Origin: Pseudomonas taeanensis MS-3
GTDB lineage: Bacteria > Pseudomonadota > Gammaproteobacteria > Pseudomonadales > Pseudomonadaceae
Length of the DNA: 64,000 nt
Assembly (NCBI RefSeq): GCF_000498575.2
Contig: NZ_AWSQ01000002.1
Coordinates: forward strand, 27,941 to 91,940
Direction of reading: 5' to 3'
Positions 27,869 through 36,806 of the stretch are shown here, in pieces; within the stretch, counting starts at the first letter, position 1; every line of letters starts with the position of its first letter. Under the pieces are notes generated by a model. That model worked only from the letters and a program-made list of their open reading frames with translations, was not told the origin of the DNA and did no database searches. A program made the position numbers and the translations under genes.

Positions 27869-29455
27869 CTATCCGGCCAGGGGGTCGCGCGTGGTTTCAC
27901 CATCAACCAAACGGGCAATTCCCAGTGGGTTGGCGTTTTGCAGGGCTTGCGGGAGCAATTGATCAGGACAGTTCTGGTAGCATACCGGCCGCAGGAAGCG
28001 GTTGATGGCAAGGCTGCCCACCGAGGTGCCGCGCGAGTCCGAGGTGGCGGGGTAAGGGCCGCCATGAACCATCGCGTCACACACTTCCACACCCGTTGGG
28101 TAGCCGTTGAACAACACCCGGCCGACCTTCTGCTCAAGCAGCGCTAGTACATCGGCGAAGGGCGCGAGGTCTTCACGTTCGGCGATCAGGGTGGCGGTCA
28201 GCTGTCCGTGTAAACCTTGCAGCGCTGCCAGCAGTTCGGTCTTGTCCGTCACTTCGACCACAAGGGTGGTCGGGCCGAAAACTTCTTCCTGGAGCAGTTC
28301 GTCGCCATTCAGCAACAAGCTCACATCCGCTTGGAACAGCTGCGGCTGGGCTTTGCCCGCGGTTTGCCGGGCGCCTGCCAGATGTTCGATGCCAGGGTGC
28401 GCAAGGAGGCGGTCGACACCGCGCCGGTAACTGTCGAGGGTGCCGGCATTGAGCATGGTCTGCGCCGGCTGTGCGGCCATCTGGGCGCTGAATTCTTGCA
28501 GGAATGCGCTGAATTCAGCCGAGCGCAAGCCGATCACCAGGCCCGGGTTGGTGCAGAACTGGCCACAGCCAAGGACCACGGACGCACTCAGTTCGCTGGC
28601 AATTTTGCTGCCGCGCTGCTGCAGGGCGGTCGGCAGCAGCAGCACCGGGTTGATGCTGGACATCTCGGCGAACACCGGGATCGGCTGCGGGCGAGCGGCG
28701 GCCATGTCGCACAGCGCCCGGCCGCCCTTGAGGGAACCGGTAAAGCCGACGGCTTGAATCAGGGGGTGCTTGACCAGGTCGGCACCCACACCATTGCCAA
28801 AGATCATGTTGAACACGCCGGCGGGCATGGCGGTTTTTTCGGCGGCGCGAATGATCGCATCGGCCACGCATTCCGCTGTGGCCATGTGGCCGCTGTGCGC
28901 CTTGAATACCACCGGGCAGCCTGCCGCTAGCGCTGCGGCGGTGTCGCCACCGGCGGTGGAGAAAGCCAGCGGAAAGTTGCTGGCGCCAAACACTGCGACC
29001 GGGCCTACGCCAATGTTGTACTGCCGCACATCCGGGCGCGGCAGCGGCTGGCGCTCGGGCAGGGCGCCATCAATGCGTGCGCCGTAGAAGTCGCCGCGGC
29101 GTAATACCTTGGCGAACAAGCGCATCTGCCCACTGGTGCGGCCCCGTTCGGCCTGGATGCGTCCTGCAGGCAGTGCGGTTTCGCGGCATACCAGGGCAAC
29201 GAAGTCCTCATCAAGGGCATCTATTTCGTCGGCGATGGCCTCGAGAAACTCGGCGCGGCGGCTGGCCGGCAGACTGCGAAACTGTCCATATGCCGCCGCC
29301 GCAGCCTGCGCGGCGGCATCAACTTCAGCCGCCGTGGCCTGGCTGAAGCGGTAGGGCAGGGCTTCGCCTGTGCAGGCGTCGAAGCTGGTCTGGGTGTCTT
29401 GGCCGGCAGCGCTGCGAGCGCCGCCGATGTAGTTGTGGCCGAGAATTTCCGCCAT
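27869..29455 (-). CDS. 2-oxoglutarate semialdehyde dehydrogenase
   Basis: A 528-residue aldehyde dehydrogenase that oxidises alpha-ketoglutarate semialdehyde to 2-oxoglutarate, the last step of trans-4-hydroxyproline breakdown. It has the NAD-binding 'VAVFGASNFPLAFS', catalytic Glu264 (FAEMSSINP) and nucleophile Cys301 (GQFCTNPG); these match the hydroxyproline-pathway class of the enzyme. The internal ATG at 29455 was chosen over an ORF opening at 29533 because homology starts there. It lies 64 bp after lhpC and ends at a terminator. Confidence 0.92.
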   Translation of the reverse strand: MAEILGHNYIGGARSAAGQDTQTSFDACTGEALPYRFSQATAAEVDAAAQAAAAAYGQFRSLPASRRAEFLEAIADEIDALDEDFVALVCRETALPAGRIQAERGRTSGQMRLFAKVLRRGDFYGARIDGALPERQPLPRPDVRQYNIGVGPVAVFGASNFPLAFSTAGGDTAAALAAGCPVVFKAHSGHMATAECVADAIIRAAEKTAMPAGVFNMIFGNGVGADLVKHPLIQAVGFTGSLKGGRALCDMAAARPQPIPVFAEMSSINPVLLLPTALQQRGSKIASELSASVVLGCGQFCTNPGLVIGLRSAEFSAFLQEFSAQMAAQPAQTMLNAGTLDSYRRGVDRLLAHPGIEHLAGARQTAGKAQPQLFQADVSLLLNGDELLQEEVFGPTTLVVEVTDKTELLAALQGLHGQLTATLIAEREDLAPFADVLALLEQKVGRVLFNGYPTGVEVCDAMVHGGPYPATSDSRGTSVGSLAINRFLRPVCYQNCPDQLLPQALQNANPLGIARLVDGETTRDPLAG

Positions 29456-29519
29456 GCGGGGTCCTCCGTTGAAGGCCGCGCTCGTCGCCGAGCGAGGCGC
29501 TGTAGGCTGGGGGGCGGGG

Positions 29520-30437
29520 CTACAGGCCGACATCCGGCAGTGCCGGGCGGTTGGCCATGGCCTTGGCCATGATCGTCTCGACGTGGGCGCGGTCCTCGCC
29601 TTGCAGGGCCAGGCGTGGCGGGCGGGTCAGGGCGTTGCCGCGCCCGGCGATTTCCTCGCACAGCTTGATGCACTGCACCAGGTCCGGGCGGGCGTCGAGG
29701 TGGAGGATCGGCATCAGCCATTCGTAGATCGGCATGGCTTCGTCGAAGCGCCCGGCCTTGCACAGGCGGAAGATGGTTTCGCCTTCCTTGGGGAACACGT
29801 TGGACATCCCGGAGATCCAGCCCTCGGCGCCGACGGCGATGCTTTCCAGGACCACGTCATCGAGACCGGCGAACAGGATGAAGCGGTCGCCCACCTGGTT
29901 GCGCACGTCGACGAAGCGCCGGGTGTCGCCGGAGGAGTCCTTGAAGCACACCACGTTCTCGATGTCGGCCAGGGAGATGAGGATCTCCGGGGTGACGTCG
30001 TTTTTGTAGATCGGCGGGTTGTTGTAGACCATCACCGGCAGGTCGGTGCCCGTGGCGACGCTGCGAAAGTGCGCGGCGGTCTCGTGCGGCTTGGAGGAGT
30101 AAACCAGCGCGGGCATCACCATGATGCCGTCGACGCCGACCCGCTCAACCGCCTTGGCCACCTTGGCGGCGCCGGCGCTGGTGAACTCGGCGATGCCGCA
30201 GATCACCGGCACGCGGCCAGCGGACGCGTCCTTGGCCACTTCGGTGACGGCCATCTTCTCCTCGATGGTCAGCGAGGTGTTCTCGCCGACGCTGCCGCAG
30301 ACCACCAGGCCGGATACGCCGTCGCGCACCAGGTTGGAGATCACCTTGTGGGTCTCCTCCAGGTTTACCGAGAAGTCAGGGTTGAATTGAGTGGTGACTG
30401 CAGGGAAGACCCCGCTCCAGTTGACGCGCTTGCTCAT
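29520..30437 (-). CDS. lhpC: Δ1-pyrroline-4-hydroxy-2-carboxylate deaminase
   Basis: A DapA-superfamily Schiff-base enzyme. It converts Δ1-pyrroline-4-hydroxy-2-carboxylate, formed by D-hydroxyproline dehydrogenase, to 2-oxoglutarate semialdehyde and ammonia. The 305-residue protein keeps the TIM-barrel motif 'GSVGENTSLTIEEK' (48-61), Tyr138 (VMVYNNPP) and Schiff-base Lys166 (CFKDSSGD). The neighbouring semialdehyde dehydrogenase supports this over dihydrodipicolinate synthase. Start 30437 is preceded by GGAGGC. A TCGTATACGA operator lies 31 bp upstream of the start codon. Confidence 0.92.
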   Translation of the reverse strand: MSKRVNWSGVFPAVTTQFNPDFSVNLEETHKVISNLVRDGVSGLVVCGSVGENTSLTIEEKMAVTEVAKDASAGRVPVICGIAEFTSAGAAKVAKAVERVGVDGIMVMPALVYSSKPHETAAHFRSVATGTDLPVMVYNNPPIYKNDVTPEILISLADIENVVCFKDSSGDTRRFVDVRNQVGDRFILFAGLDDVVLESIAVGAEGWISGMSNVFPKEGETIFRLCKAGRFDEAMPIYEWLMPILHLDARPDLVQCIKLCEEIAGRGNALTRPPRLALQGEDRAHVETIMAKAMANRPALPDVGL

Positions 30438-30464
30438 GGTTTTGCCTCCGGTTGCGAATAATGT

Positions 30465-30480
30465 ATTTCGTATACGATAT
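30465..30480. promoter_or_regulatory. GTATAC palindrome operator upstream of lhpC
   Basis: ATTTCGTATACGATAT with a 10-bp perfect palindrome TCGTATACGA at 30468-30477. The identical 16-base block occurs at 36561-36576 in front of the transporter operon, and TTGTATACGA occurs upstream of the GntR gene at 53126. This layout is typical of GntR/FadR-family operators. Confidence 0.75.
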
Positions 30481-30603
30481 AGTCTTGACGAAGAAATGCC
30501 AGACAAATTTTGCATCGAGGATGCGGGTCGTTCTGGGTGTGCTGTGCTGCTTATCGTTGCAGCTTGTGCCCACCGGGGTCGCGGCAGGCAGCGAGAGTTT
30601 GGC

Positions 30604-31635
30604 TCAGGCCTCTACCGGCCAGGTATCGGACAATCGGTAGCCTTGCGGCCAGGGATCGCTCGGGTCGAGCAGGTGCTGGTGAGTGCCGGTGATCCAGGCC
30701 CGGCCGGAAAGGCAGGGGATGATCGCCGGACGCCCGGCCACCTCGCAGAGGCTATCGATATGGCAGTGGAACTCGGAACCGATGATCGAACGGCCGATAA
30801 AACGCTCGCCGACCTGCAACTGGCCCTTGGCGTGCAGCACCGCCATGCGTGCCGAGCAGCCGGTGCCGGTGGGCGAACGGTCGACCTTGCCGGGGCGGAT
30901 CACCACCGCGTTGGCGGCGCTGGCGATACCGTTCTCGCGGCTCACCGGGGCGGCCAGCTGGCAGAAGGAAATATGCGCCCAGTCCGGGTTCAGCGGGTGG
31001 ATGAAGCCCAGCTGCTGATTGGCCGCACGGGTGATTTTCAGCCCGCAGGCGGCCAGGTCGGCGGCTTCGTCGGCGCTGAGGGCAAAGCCCAGGGCGTGGG
31101 CGTCGGCGATCACGAAGCTGTCGCCGCCATAGGCGGTGTCCACCTGCAGTGAGCCGATGCCTTCCACCTCGATCCAGGCATCCAGCCGGTCGGCGAAGGA
31201 GGGCAGGTTACGCACCTCGACGCGCTCGACCTTGCCGTCACGACACTGCGCGACGGCTTCGATCAGGCCGCCGGGGGCTTCCAGTACCAGGCGAGTTTCT
31301 GGCTCGCTCATCGGCAGGATGCCGGTTTCCAATAGCACGGTGGCCACGCACAACGAGTTGGAGCCCGACATCGGCGGGGTGTCGGCCGGCTCCATGATGA
31401 TCCAGGCCATCTGCGCCCGTGGATCCTTGGCCGGCACCAGCAGATTGACGTGGCGGAACACGCCGCCGCGCGGCTCGTTGAGCATGAAGTTGCGCAAGGT
31501 CTGGTCTTCGGCGATCCAGCGCGATTGCGCCCAGACCGTGTCGCCGGGCGGCGGGGCCACGCCGCCGACTATCACATCGCCGACCTCGCCCTCGGCATGG
31601 CAGCTGACCACATGAATGATCTTCGAAGAACGCAT
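30604..31635 (-). CDS. proline racemase-like protein with Ser/Thr at the catalytic positions
   Basis: A 343-residue proline-racemase superfamily member. Alignment by motif with the epimerase at 40.5-41.4 kb puts Ser90 (MSGSNS) where that enzyme has Cys88 (MCGHGT), and Thr256 (DRSPTGTGC) where it has Cys236 (DRSPCGTGT). A Cys260 is four residues further on. Classical racemases and epimerases use two Cys and trans-3-hydroxyproline dehydratases Cys/Thr, so this is a divergent subtype, possibly acting on 3-hydroxyproline or another proline derivative. The symbol lhpK would be by position only. The ribosome-binding site AGGAG overlaps the target duplication of the MITE at 31649-31788. It was originally coupled to the ABC ATPase gene. 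Confidence 0.82.
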   Translation of the reverse strand: MRSSKIIHVVSCHAEGEVGDVIVGGVAPPPGDTVWAQSRWIAEDQTLRNFMLNEPRGGVFRHVNLLVPAKDPRAQMAWIIMEPADTPPMSGSNSLCVATVLLETGILPMSEPETRLVLEAPGGLIEAVAQCRDGKVERVEVRNLPSFADRLDAWIEVEGIGSLQVDTAYGGDSFVIADAHALGFALSADEAADLAACGLKITRAANQQLGFIHPLNPDWAHISFCQLAAPVSRENGIASAANAVVIRPGKVDRSPTGTGCSARMAVLHAKGQLQVGERFIGRSIIGSEFHCHIDSLCEVAGRPAIIPCLSGRAWITGTHQHLLDPSDPWPQGYRLSDTWPVEA

Positions 31636-31648
31636 GGCAGACTCCTAG

Positions 31649-31788
31649 CAAGACGATGAAAAACTACCTACGTTGCCGATACGGCGTTAAAAACGGCCTC
31701 AAAATGCTCATTTACAGCCAGTAAACTGCGCTTTTTCGGCCGTTTTTGCCTTGTCTCGGCCGCCTCGCCTACGTTTCTCAACGCCCTG
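31649..31788. mobile_element. MITE family C, copy 1 (within the transporter operon)
   Basis: A 140-bp non-coding element bounded by direct CTAG duplications (31645-31648 and 31789-31792). The ends (CAAGACGATGAAAAA / TTTCTCAACGCCCTG) are a decayed version of the 15-bp inverted ends of copy 3, and the interior shares GGCCTCAAAATGCTCATTTA with it. The right-hand CTAG contains the TAG stop of the ABC ATPase gene and the left-hand CTAG begins the AGGAG ribosome-binding site of the next gene. Removing the element restores CTCTAGGAGTCTGCCATG. Confidence 0.85.
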
Positions 31789-32511
31789 CTAGAGCACGGA
31801 CTTGAGGAAATCGGCGGTTTCCGCACGCTGCGGGTTGCCGAGCACTTGCTCGGGTGTGCCGATCTCATGCACCAGACCGTCGCGGAAGAACGCCACGCGG
31901 TCGGACACCTCGCGGGCGAAGCTGATCTCGTGGGTCACCAGCACCATGGTCATGCCGTCCTCGGCGAGCAGGCGCATGGTGTCCAGCACCTCGCCGACCA
32001 GTTGCGGGTCGAGCGCCGAGGTGGCTTCGTCGAACAGCATGTAATCCGGCGACATGGCCAGGGCGCGGGCGATGGCCATGCGCTGTTGCTGGCCGCCGGA
32101 AAGCTTGCCGGGGAACACATTGAACTTATCGCCGAGGCCAACATGGGTGAGTTGCTTGATGGCCATTTCCTCGGCCTCTGCACGGCTTTGGCCACGCACT
32201 TTGCGCGGTGCCAGCATGACGTTCTCCAACACCGTGAGGTGCGGGAAGGCGTTCCACTGCTGGAACACGATGCCGATCTTCTGCCGCAGCTGGTTGAGGT
32301 CGGTGGCTTTGTCATGCACCTCGACGCCGTCGACACGAATGCTGCCCTGATGAATCGATTCAAGGCCATTGATGCACATCAGCAGGGTCGATTTACCCGA
32401 GCCCGAACCACCGATGATCGACACCACTTCGCCTTTTTCGACGGTCAGGCTGACGCCCTTGATCACATCCAGGTCGCCGAAGGATTTGTGTACGCTTTCG
32501 ATCTCAATCAT
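31789..32511 (-). CDS. polar amino acid ABC transporter ATP-binding protein
   Basis: A 240-residue HisP/GlnQ-type ATPase that powers uptake through the two permeases upstream. Walker A is GGSGSGKSTL, signature LSGGQQQRMAIARAL, Walker B MLFDEATSALD, and switch His in VTHE. The stop codon is the last triplet before the MITE insertion. Its start overlaps the permease gene by 8 bases. Together with the SBP and AcnX genes it probably imports hydroxyprolines. Confidence 0.93.
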   Translation of the reverse strand: MIEIESVHKSFGDLDVIKGVSLTVEKGEVVSIIGGSGSGKSTLLMCINGLESIHQGSIRVDGVEVHDKATDLNQLRQKIGIVFQQWNAFPHLTVLENVMLAPRKVRGQSRAEAEEMAIKQLTHVGLGDKFNVFPGKLSGGQQQRMAIARALAMSPDYMLFDEATSALDPQLVGEVLDTMRLLAEDGMTMVLVTHEISFAREVSDRVAFFRDGLVHEIGTPEQVLGNPQRAETADFLKSVL

Positions 32512-33154
32512 TTTCCTGCCACCTTTTCTCCAGTTGATTACCCAAACGGGCTACAACCAGGCTGATGAAGTAGTAGATAAGCCCTGCGATGCACAGGACC
32601 AGCAGCGGTTCTTGGATGCGTGTGACGATGGTTTGTGAGGAGCGCAGCAGTTCGATGATGCCAATCCACATGACCAGGGCGGTGTCTTTCATCACCGACA
32701 GGGTCAGGTTCAGCCAGCCCGGAAATGCCACGCGGGTGGCCATCGGCATGACGATGTAGCGCAGGTCTTGCCAGTAGCTCAACCCCAGCGAGCGGCTGGC
32801 GCGGCGTACATTGGGCGATACCGCGAGGACACCGCTGCGCACGACTTCCGTGCAATAGGCCGTGGCGTATACGCCGAGCACTACGCAGGCAACGGTGAAG
32901 GCGCTCCAGTCAAGGCCGACGATGCTTTTCAGCGAGTTGAACAGCACGAACTGGATCAGCAGCGGCACACTGCGGAAGATATCCAGCACCCAGGCCAGCG
33001 GCAGGGTTGCTCGCGGCAACGTGGCGCGCAGCAGGCCACAGATAACCCCGCCGAATGTGCCCAGCAGCATCGACCAGAGGGTCAGCGCAATAGTGGTCCA
33101 GGCACCCTGGAGCATGAACAGCAGATCGGTTGAGGTGAGGCTGGTAGTCAACAT
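32504..33154 (-). CDS. polar amino acid ABC transporter permease 2
   Basis: A 216-residue inner-membrane permease of the HisM/GlnP type with about five helices. The EAA-like loop is near 'VRRASRSLGLSYWQDLRYIVMPMA'. Two in-frame ATGs (33160 and 33154) follow AAGAGGG; 33154 gives the better ribosome-binding spacing, but 33160 is possible. It lies 13 bp after the first permease gene, forming a heterodimer in the usual polar amino acid arrangement. Confidence 0.9.
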   Translation of the reverse strand: MLTTSLTSTDLLFMLQGAWTTIALTLWSMLLGTFGGVICGLLRATLPRATLPLAWVLDIFRSVPLLIQFVLFNSLKSIVGLDWSAFTVACVVLGVYATAYCTEVVRSGVLAVSPNVRRASRSLGLSYWQDLRYIVMPMATRVAFPGWLNLTLSVMKDTALVMWIGIIELLRSSQTIVTRIQEPLLVLCIAGLIYYFISLVVARLGNQLEKRWQEND

Positions 33155-33167
33155 GGCCATTGCCCTC

Positions 33168-33848
33168 TTAGTAGCGGAACAGGCGCCAGCCGAGTAGGCG
33201 GGCGACCATGACGATGGCTTTGGCAATCAGGTAATAAAGCACTGCCGCGAGCGCGAAATACTCAAAGGTGCGGAAGGTCTTTACGTTGTAGTCCTGGGTG
33301 ACCCCGGTGAGGTCGTTGTTGAGGCCGACGATGACCCCCAGCGAGGTCATCAGTACGGCCCAGACCATCTGATTGGTCAGGGGGTAGAACACGATGCGCA
33401 GTAGCTGCGGGACGATGATCAACTGGTAGGCCTTGAATGCGCTCATCCCCAGTGAACGGGCCGCGCGCATCTGGGTATCGGGCACGGCCTTGAGCCCGCC
33501 ACGAAAGTTTTCTGCCAGGTAGCCGGCGTTGTTGAACGTGATCCCGGCCAGCAGTGCGGCCCATGAGCTGATGTGCAGGCCGAACGAACCGAGGCCGAAG
33601 TACAACAGGTAGATCTGAAACAACGAAGGGGTGTTACGGGCAACCGAGACCCAGGCCCCGGAAACACCCCGCGCCAGCGGGTTCTGGCTCTGCCGCATGA
33701 CGGTCAACAGCAGTGCGATCAGCACGCCAAAGACCATCGATAGCGCGGCCGTCTCAAAGGTAACCCAGGCACCGCCGAGCATGTCCGGGAGTGCCTTTAA
33801 AGCCGAGCGCCAGTGAAAGTTATAGTCAAACCAAACATAGTCAAACAT
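33168..33848 (-). CDS. polar amino acid ABC transporter permease 1
   Basis: A 226-residue permease with five or so membrane helices and the EAA loop 'MRAARSLGMSAFKAYQLIIVPQLLR'. It pairs with the second permease and the downstream ATPase. Its start overlaps the end of the AcnX gene by 8 bases, so a catabolic dehydratase is translationally coupled to a transporter permease. This is direct evidence that the transporter and dehydratase share a substrate class. Confidence 0.92.
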   Translation of the reverse strand: MFDYVWFDYNFHWRSALKALPDMLGGAWVTFETAALSMVFGVLIALLLTVMRQSQNPLARGVSGAWVSVARNTPSLFQIYLLYFGLGSFGLHISSWAALLAGITFNNAGYLAENFRGGLKAVPDTQMRAARSLGMSAFKAYQLIIVPQLLRIVFYPLTNQMVWAVLMTSLGVIVGLNNDLTGVTQDYNVKTFRTFEYFALAAVLYYLIAKAIVMVARLLGWRLFRY

Positions 33849-35622
33849 CGCTCAATTTTTCCCTTGGCTGATGGGCCTGGCTCAACCAGGCGGGAAGCTC
33901 GCCGCTGACAAACCCTCGGCAGGCCGCTTCGACGCAGGCCGCCAGGCTGCCGAAATGCACCGTGCGTCCGACCAGGCCTGGGGCGTAGTGGGCGTACTTG
34001 CCTGAGTTGGTCATCAGGCTGGTGGTGCCGACCGGGAGCACCGGCTCGCCGAGCATGCACCAGCAGGTATCGGTCACCAGTTGTGCGCCAAACGCATCGA
34101 GCGTCGCCAGGTAGCCCGCCGCGCTGGCTTGTTGCTGCACGTGTCGTCCGCAGGTGATCACCAGGGCGACGTCGGGGTGTTTGCTGCGGCCCTCACACAA
34201 TGCGGCCAAGACGGCGAACTCGCTCAAAGAGAAGTGCGGATTGCCTAGCGCTACCAGGCCCAACTGCGCAGACGGCGCACTGTTGAGTTCGTTCCAGCTC
34301 TCGAGCAAGCCGGCGGCGCTGACTGTTTCAATGTGCTGGGCCGGGAGGCCGCCCAGCGCCTGCTCTATGCTGGCGGCTTCTGGGGTAACTCCGGCGATGT
34401 GGAACATCGGGGCGCCGGAGGTGGTCGCGAATGCGGCGCCAAAGGCCTTTAAATCGTCCCGCGTAGGCGCCGCGTTGTGCAAACCGTCGAGCACGGGGAT
34501 CTGGCTGCCCGACAACGCGCCGACGTGATAGCCGAGTAGTGGATAGAACGCATCATCGAGTGGGCCGAGCGGCGCTACTTGAATGAGCAGAGTGGCCAAG
34601 CGGCCGGCATCCAGATGGCAGCCGGTGAGGGGCGCGCGACCGGTCAGGGCGATGCAGATATCCAGATAGTCCGGGTATTTCTGCGTCCGGGCGCCGAGTA
34701 CGCTGTTGGCATACACCACGGCGTTGGATTCAGCCCAGACCACTTGTTCATTGGCCTGCGGCGCGCTGTCGAGCAGGTAGGGTGCGCAGGTGTAACTCAG
34801 TTGCGCCCCCATTGCCATATACGCCTCACCAAGCTGGCTGGCGGGTTCGCCGAATGCCGGGTCGATGCCTTGCTGGCGCCAGAGACGCTGGTCGACCGAG
34901 ATCGAGTTGAGCGTGGTCGGGACTCTGACGGCCGCCCCCCAGGCAAGCAATTGTTCGGCAAAGCGCAGGCTGGCCGGGCCGGTATAGATGCAGCCGTCGA
35001 TGTGCGCCTGGGTGATATCGATCAATTCGCCGGCGCCCTGGAGCTCGGCCATTTGCAAGACGATCTGCATGGCGACCTGCGCGGCCTTGCCGTGTTTGCC
35101 TGCCAGCAAGTCGCGGTCCGTGTCGTTCAAGGCAATTGGGCCAGTGGCCCCGTGTGTGACGCTGGTCTTTGACGTGGTCGCTTGCCAATTATCCGCGGGA
35201 ATCTGGGTGAAGGCGCTAACCCGATCATCTTCAACGCGGACAAACGCGCAGTCATGCAGCCGGGAAAAGGCTTCAGGCCCGATGCAGACGACGGGCAAGC
35301 CACAGTCAAACAAGCTCTGGGCGATCAGCACGCCCAGGCTGAGAATTTCTTCGGGATGTGCCACCACCAGTGCGGCAGGGGCATGGCCGTTGAGAATCAG
35401 TTCCAGGAGTACGCTGCTGCCGGTGCAGGAGCCGCGGCCACTGGGGATGGCCAGCACGCGTCCCGCAATTATCTGGCCGCTGAGGGGATGGTGGCGATCG
35501 ATCACCTCACCGCTAAATGGATCGACGCCGCCCCAGAAGCTCAGGCCGACGTCGGCATAGAGCAACTCGCCTTGTGCATTGCCTGCAACCAGCCTGCGTG
35601 CCGTTACTGCGAATTCAGGCAT
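33841..35622 (-). CDS. fused aconitase-X (type I), cis-3-hydroxy-L-proline dehydratase
   Basis: A 593-residue AcnX protein in which the small swivel domain (about 1-135, with SGRGSCTGSS at 64-73) precedes and is fused to the large catalytic domain. The large domain carries iron-sulfur/metal cysteines in TCAPYLLD and TDTCWCMLG. Bacterial type I/IIa AcnX enzymes dehydrate cis-3-hydroxy-L-proline to Δ1-pyrroline-2-carboxylate, whereas the archaeal type IIb acts on mevalonate-5-phosphate. The island supplies a matching imine reductase at 26.6 kb. Start 35622 is preceded by GGGAG at 6-base spacing; the upstream GTG at 35637 was rejected. It is embedded in the ABC transporter operon between the binding protein and the permeases. 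Confidence 0.9.
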   Translation of the reverse strand: MPEFAVTARRLVAGNAQGELLYADVGLSFWGGVDPFSGEVIDRHHPLSGQIIAGRVLAIPSGRGSCTGSSVLLELILNGHAPAALVVAHPEEILSLGVLIAQSLFDCGLPVVCIGPEAFSRLHDCAFVRVEDDRVSAFTQIPADNWQATTSKTSVTHGATGPIALNDTDRDLLAGKHGKAAQVAMQIVLQMAELQGAGELIDITQAHIDGCIYTGPASLRFAEQLLAWGAAVRVPTTLNSISVDQRLWRQQGIDPAFGEPASQLGEAYMAMGAQLSYTCAPYLLDSAPQANEQVVWAESNAVVYANSVLGARTQKYPDYLDICIALTGRAPLTGCHLDAGRLATLLIQVAPLGPLDDAFYPLLGYHVGALSGSQIPVLDGLHNAAPTRDDLKAFGAAFATTSGAPMFHIAGVTPEAASIEQALGGLPAQHIETVSAAGLLESWNELNSAPSAQLGLVALGNPHFSLSEFAVLAALCEGRSKHPDVALVITCGRHVQQQASAAGYLATLDAFGAQLVTDTCWCMLGEPVLPVGTTSLMTNSGKYAHYAPGLVGRTVHFGSLAACVEAACRGFVSGELPAWLSQAHQPREKLSDV

Positions 35623-35683
35623 GTTTAACTCCCGCACGGCCGGGTTGGCGACCGTGCGTTAACCAGTGGATGGGGGCGCGTGC

Positions 35684-36499
35684 TTAGTAGTAAACGCCTG
35701 GAACCGTCAGCTCCACCGGAGTGCCGCCGACCCACTTCTGGTACAGCTCGGCATAGCGACCCGAACGGACCTGCTGGTTGACGAAGAGATTGAGGTAGTT
35801 GATCAGGCCGTACTCGTTGCGCTTGGCCGCCAGGGACACGTAGTCGATGGTGTAGGGCGCATTGCCGGCCACTTTGAGGCCTTTGTATTTGCCTGACTTG
35901 AGGGTCGAGGCCGCCACTGTGTTGGTCACCACAGAGGCGTCGATGTGACCCTGAGTCACGGCGAGGATGGTGTCGTTCTGGCTCTGGTAAGCGCGGAAGC
36001 TGGCGTCATTGCCCCAGCTTTTGACGTCTTTTTCCAGGGCGATCGCCTCGAAGGTGCCACTGGTGTTACCCACTGGGCGCCCTTTGAGGTCTGCGTATTT
36101 CTCAATGCCACTGTCTTCGCGGGTCAGCACGACCATCTGAAAGGCAAAGTAGGGCACGGTCATCGCCACGGTTTTTGCGCGTTCAAGGGTGTCGGAGGTT
36201 GAGGCGACGATGATGTCGGCCCGGCCTGAGATCAGCGCGGGAATGCGGTCCGGGAACGGGGTTTCGACCACTTCAGGGGTTACCCCAAGGACTTTCGCCA
36301 GGTCAGCGCAATAGTCGACGTCAAAACCGGCGGGCTTGTTGCCTTCATCGCGAAAGCCCATGGGTGGGAAGTCCAGGGTCACGGCGCAGCGCAGTTTGCC
36401 CGATTCGATGATGTCGTCGAGTTTGTCGGCCTGGGCCTGGCCAATCAGGGACGCGCTAAGAGCAACGGTGAGGGCTACGGCAGTTGTTGGATTTTTCAT
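35684..36499 (-). CDS. periplasmic amino-acid-binding protein of ABC transporter
   Basis: A 271-residue family-3 solute-binding protein: signal peptide ending AQA-DK (about 24), then the family start 'GKLRCAVTLDFPPMGFRDEGNKPAGFDVDYC' and lobe-2 'GRPVGNTSGTFEAIAL'. Predicted ligand: hydroxyproline or a related cyclic amino acid, inferred from the operon. It is the first gene of the binding protein-AcnX-permease-permease-ATPase-racemase-like unit, with the TCGTATACGA operator 64 bp upstream of the ATG. Confidence 0.92.
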   Translation of the reverse strand: MKNPTTAVALTVALSASLIGQAQADKLDDIIESGKLRCAVTLDFPPMGFRDEGNKPAGFDVDYCADLAKVLGVTPEVVETPFPDRIPALISGRADIIVASTSDTLERAKTVAMTVPYFAFQMVVLTREDSGIEKYADLKGRPVGNTSGTFEAIALEKDVKSWGNDASFRAYQSQNDTILAVTQGHIDASVVTNTVAASTLKSGKYKGLKVAGNAPYTIDYVSLAAKRNEYGLINYLNLFVNQQVRSGRYAELYQKWVGGTPVELTVPGVYY

Positions 36500-36560
36500 A
36501 GGGGCCTCGTGGTGGTGTGGGGTCGAGCAGTTATAGAGTCTCGCGCCTTTCGTATCAAGG

Positions 36561-36576
36561 ATTTCGTATACGATAT
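36561..36576. promoter_or_regulatory. GTATAC palindrome operator upstream of the transporter operon
   Basis: The 16-base block is identical to the one at 30465-30480, with the palindrome TCGTATACGA at 36564-36573. A further half-site TCGTAT lies 15 bp to its left (36549-36554). The remainder of the 307-bp gap between the binding-protein gene and lhpR (to 36806) shows nothing else I can recognise. Confidence 0.75.
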
Positions 36577-36806
36577 TTTATATGCACTGCCTGTGCCAAG
36601 AAACGACGGGGTGCTGGTGGGCAGGCAATAAACGGCGCTGTCGGACCGCGCGAGCCGCTGAGGGCGGGCACTGGAGGTATTCGTGAAGTTTTCTTGATGA
36701 GACGCGCCGCCCAGCCCGCAGGCAGCGCGCGCAGGGGCGAGTGTCACCTGGGGGAGCAGCGCGCCCAGGAGTGTGCGTTTAGGCCACGAATTGGGGTAAC
36801 AGCGTG

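Noticed and set aside
35623..35637. GTG start for the AcnX gene
   Set aside because: The ATG at 35622 has GGGAG at ideal spacing and matches the family N-terminus.
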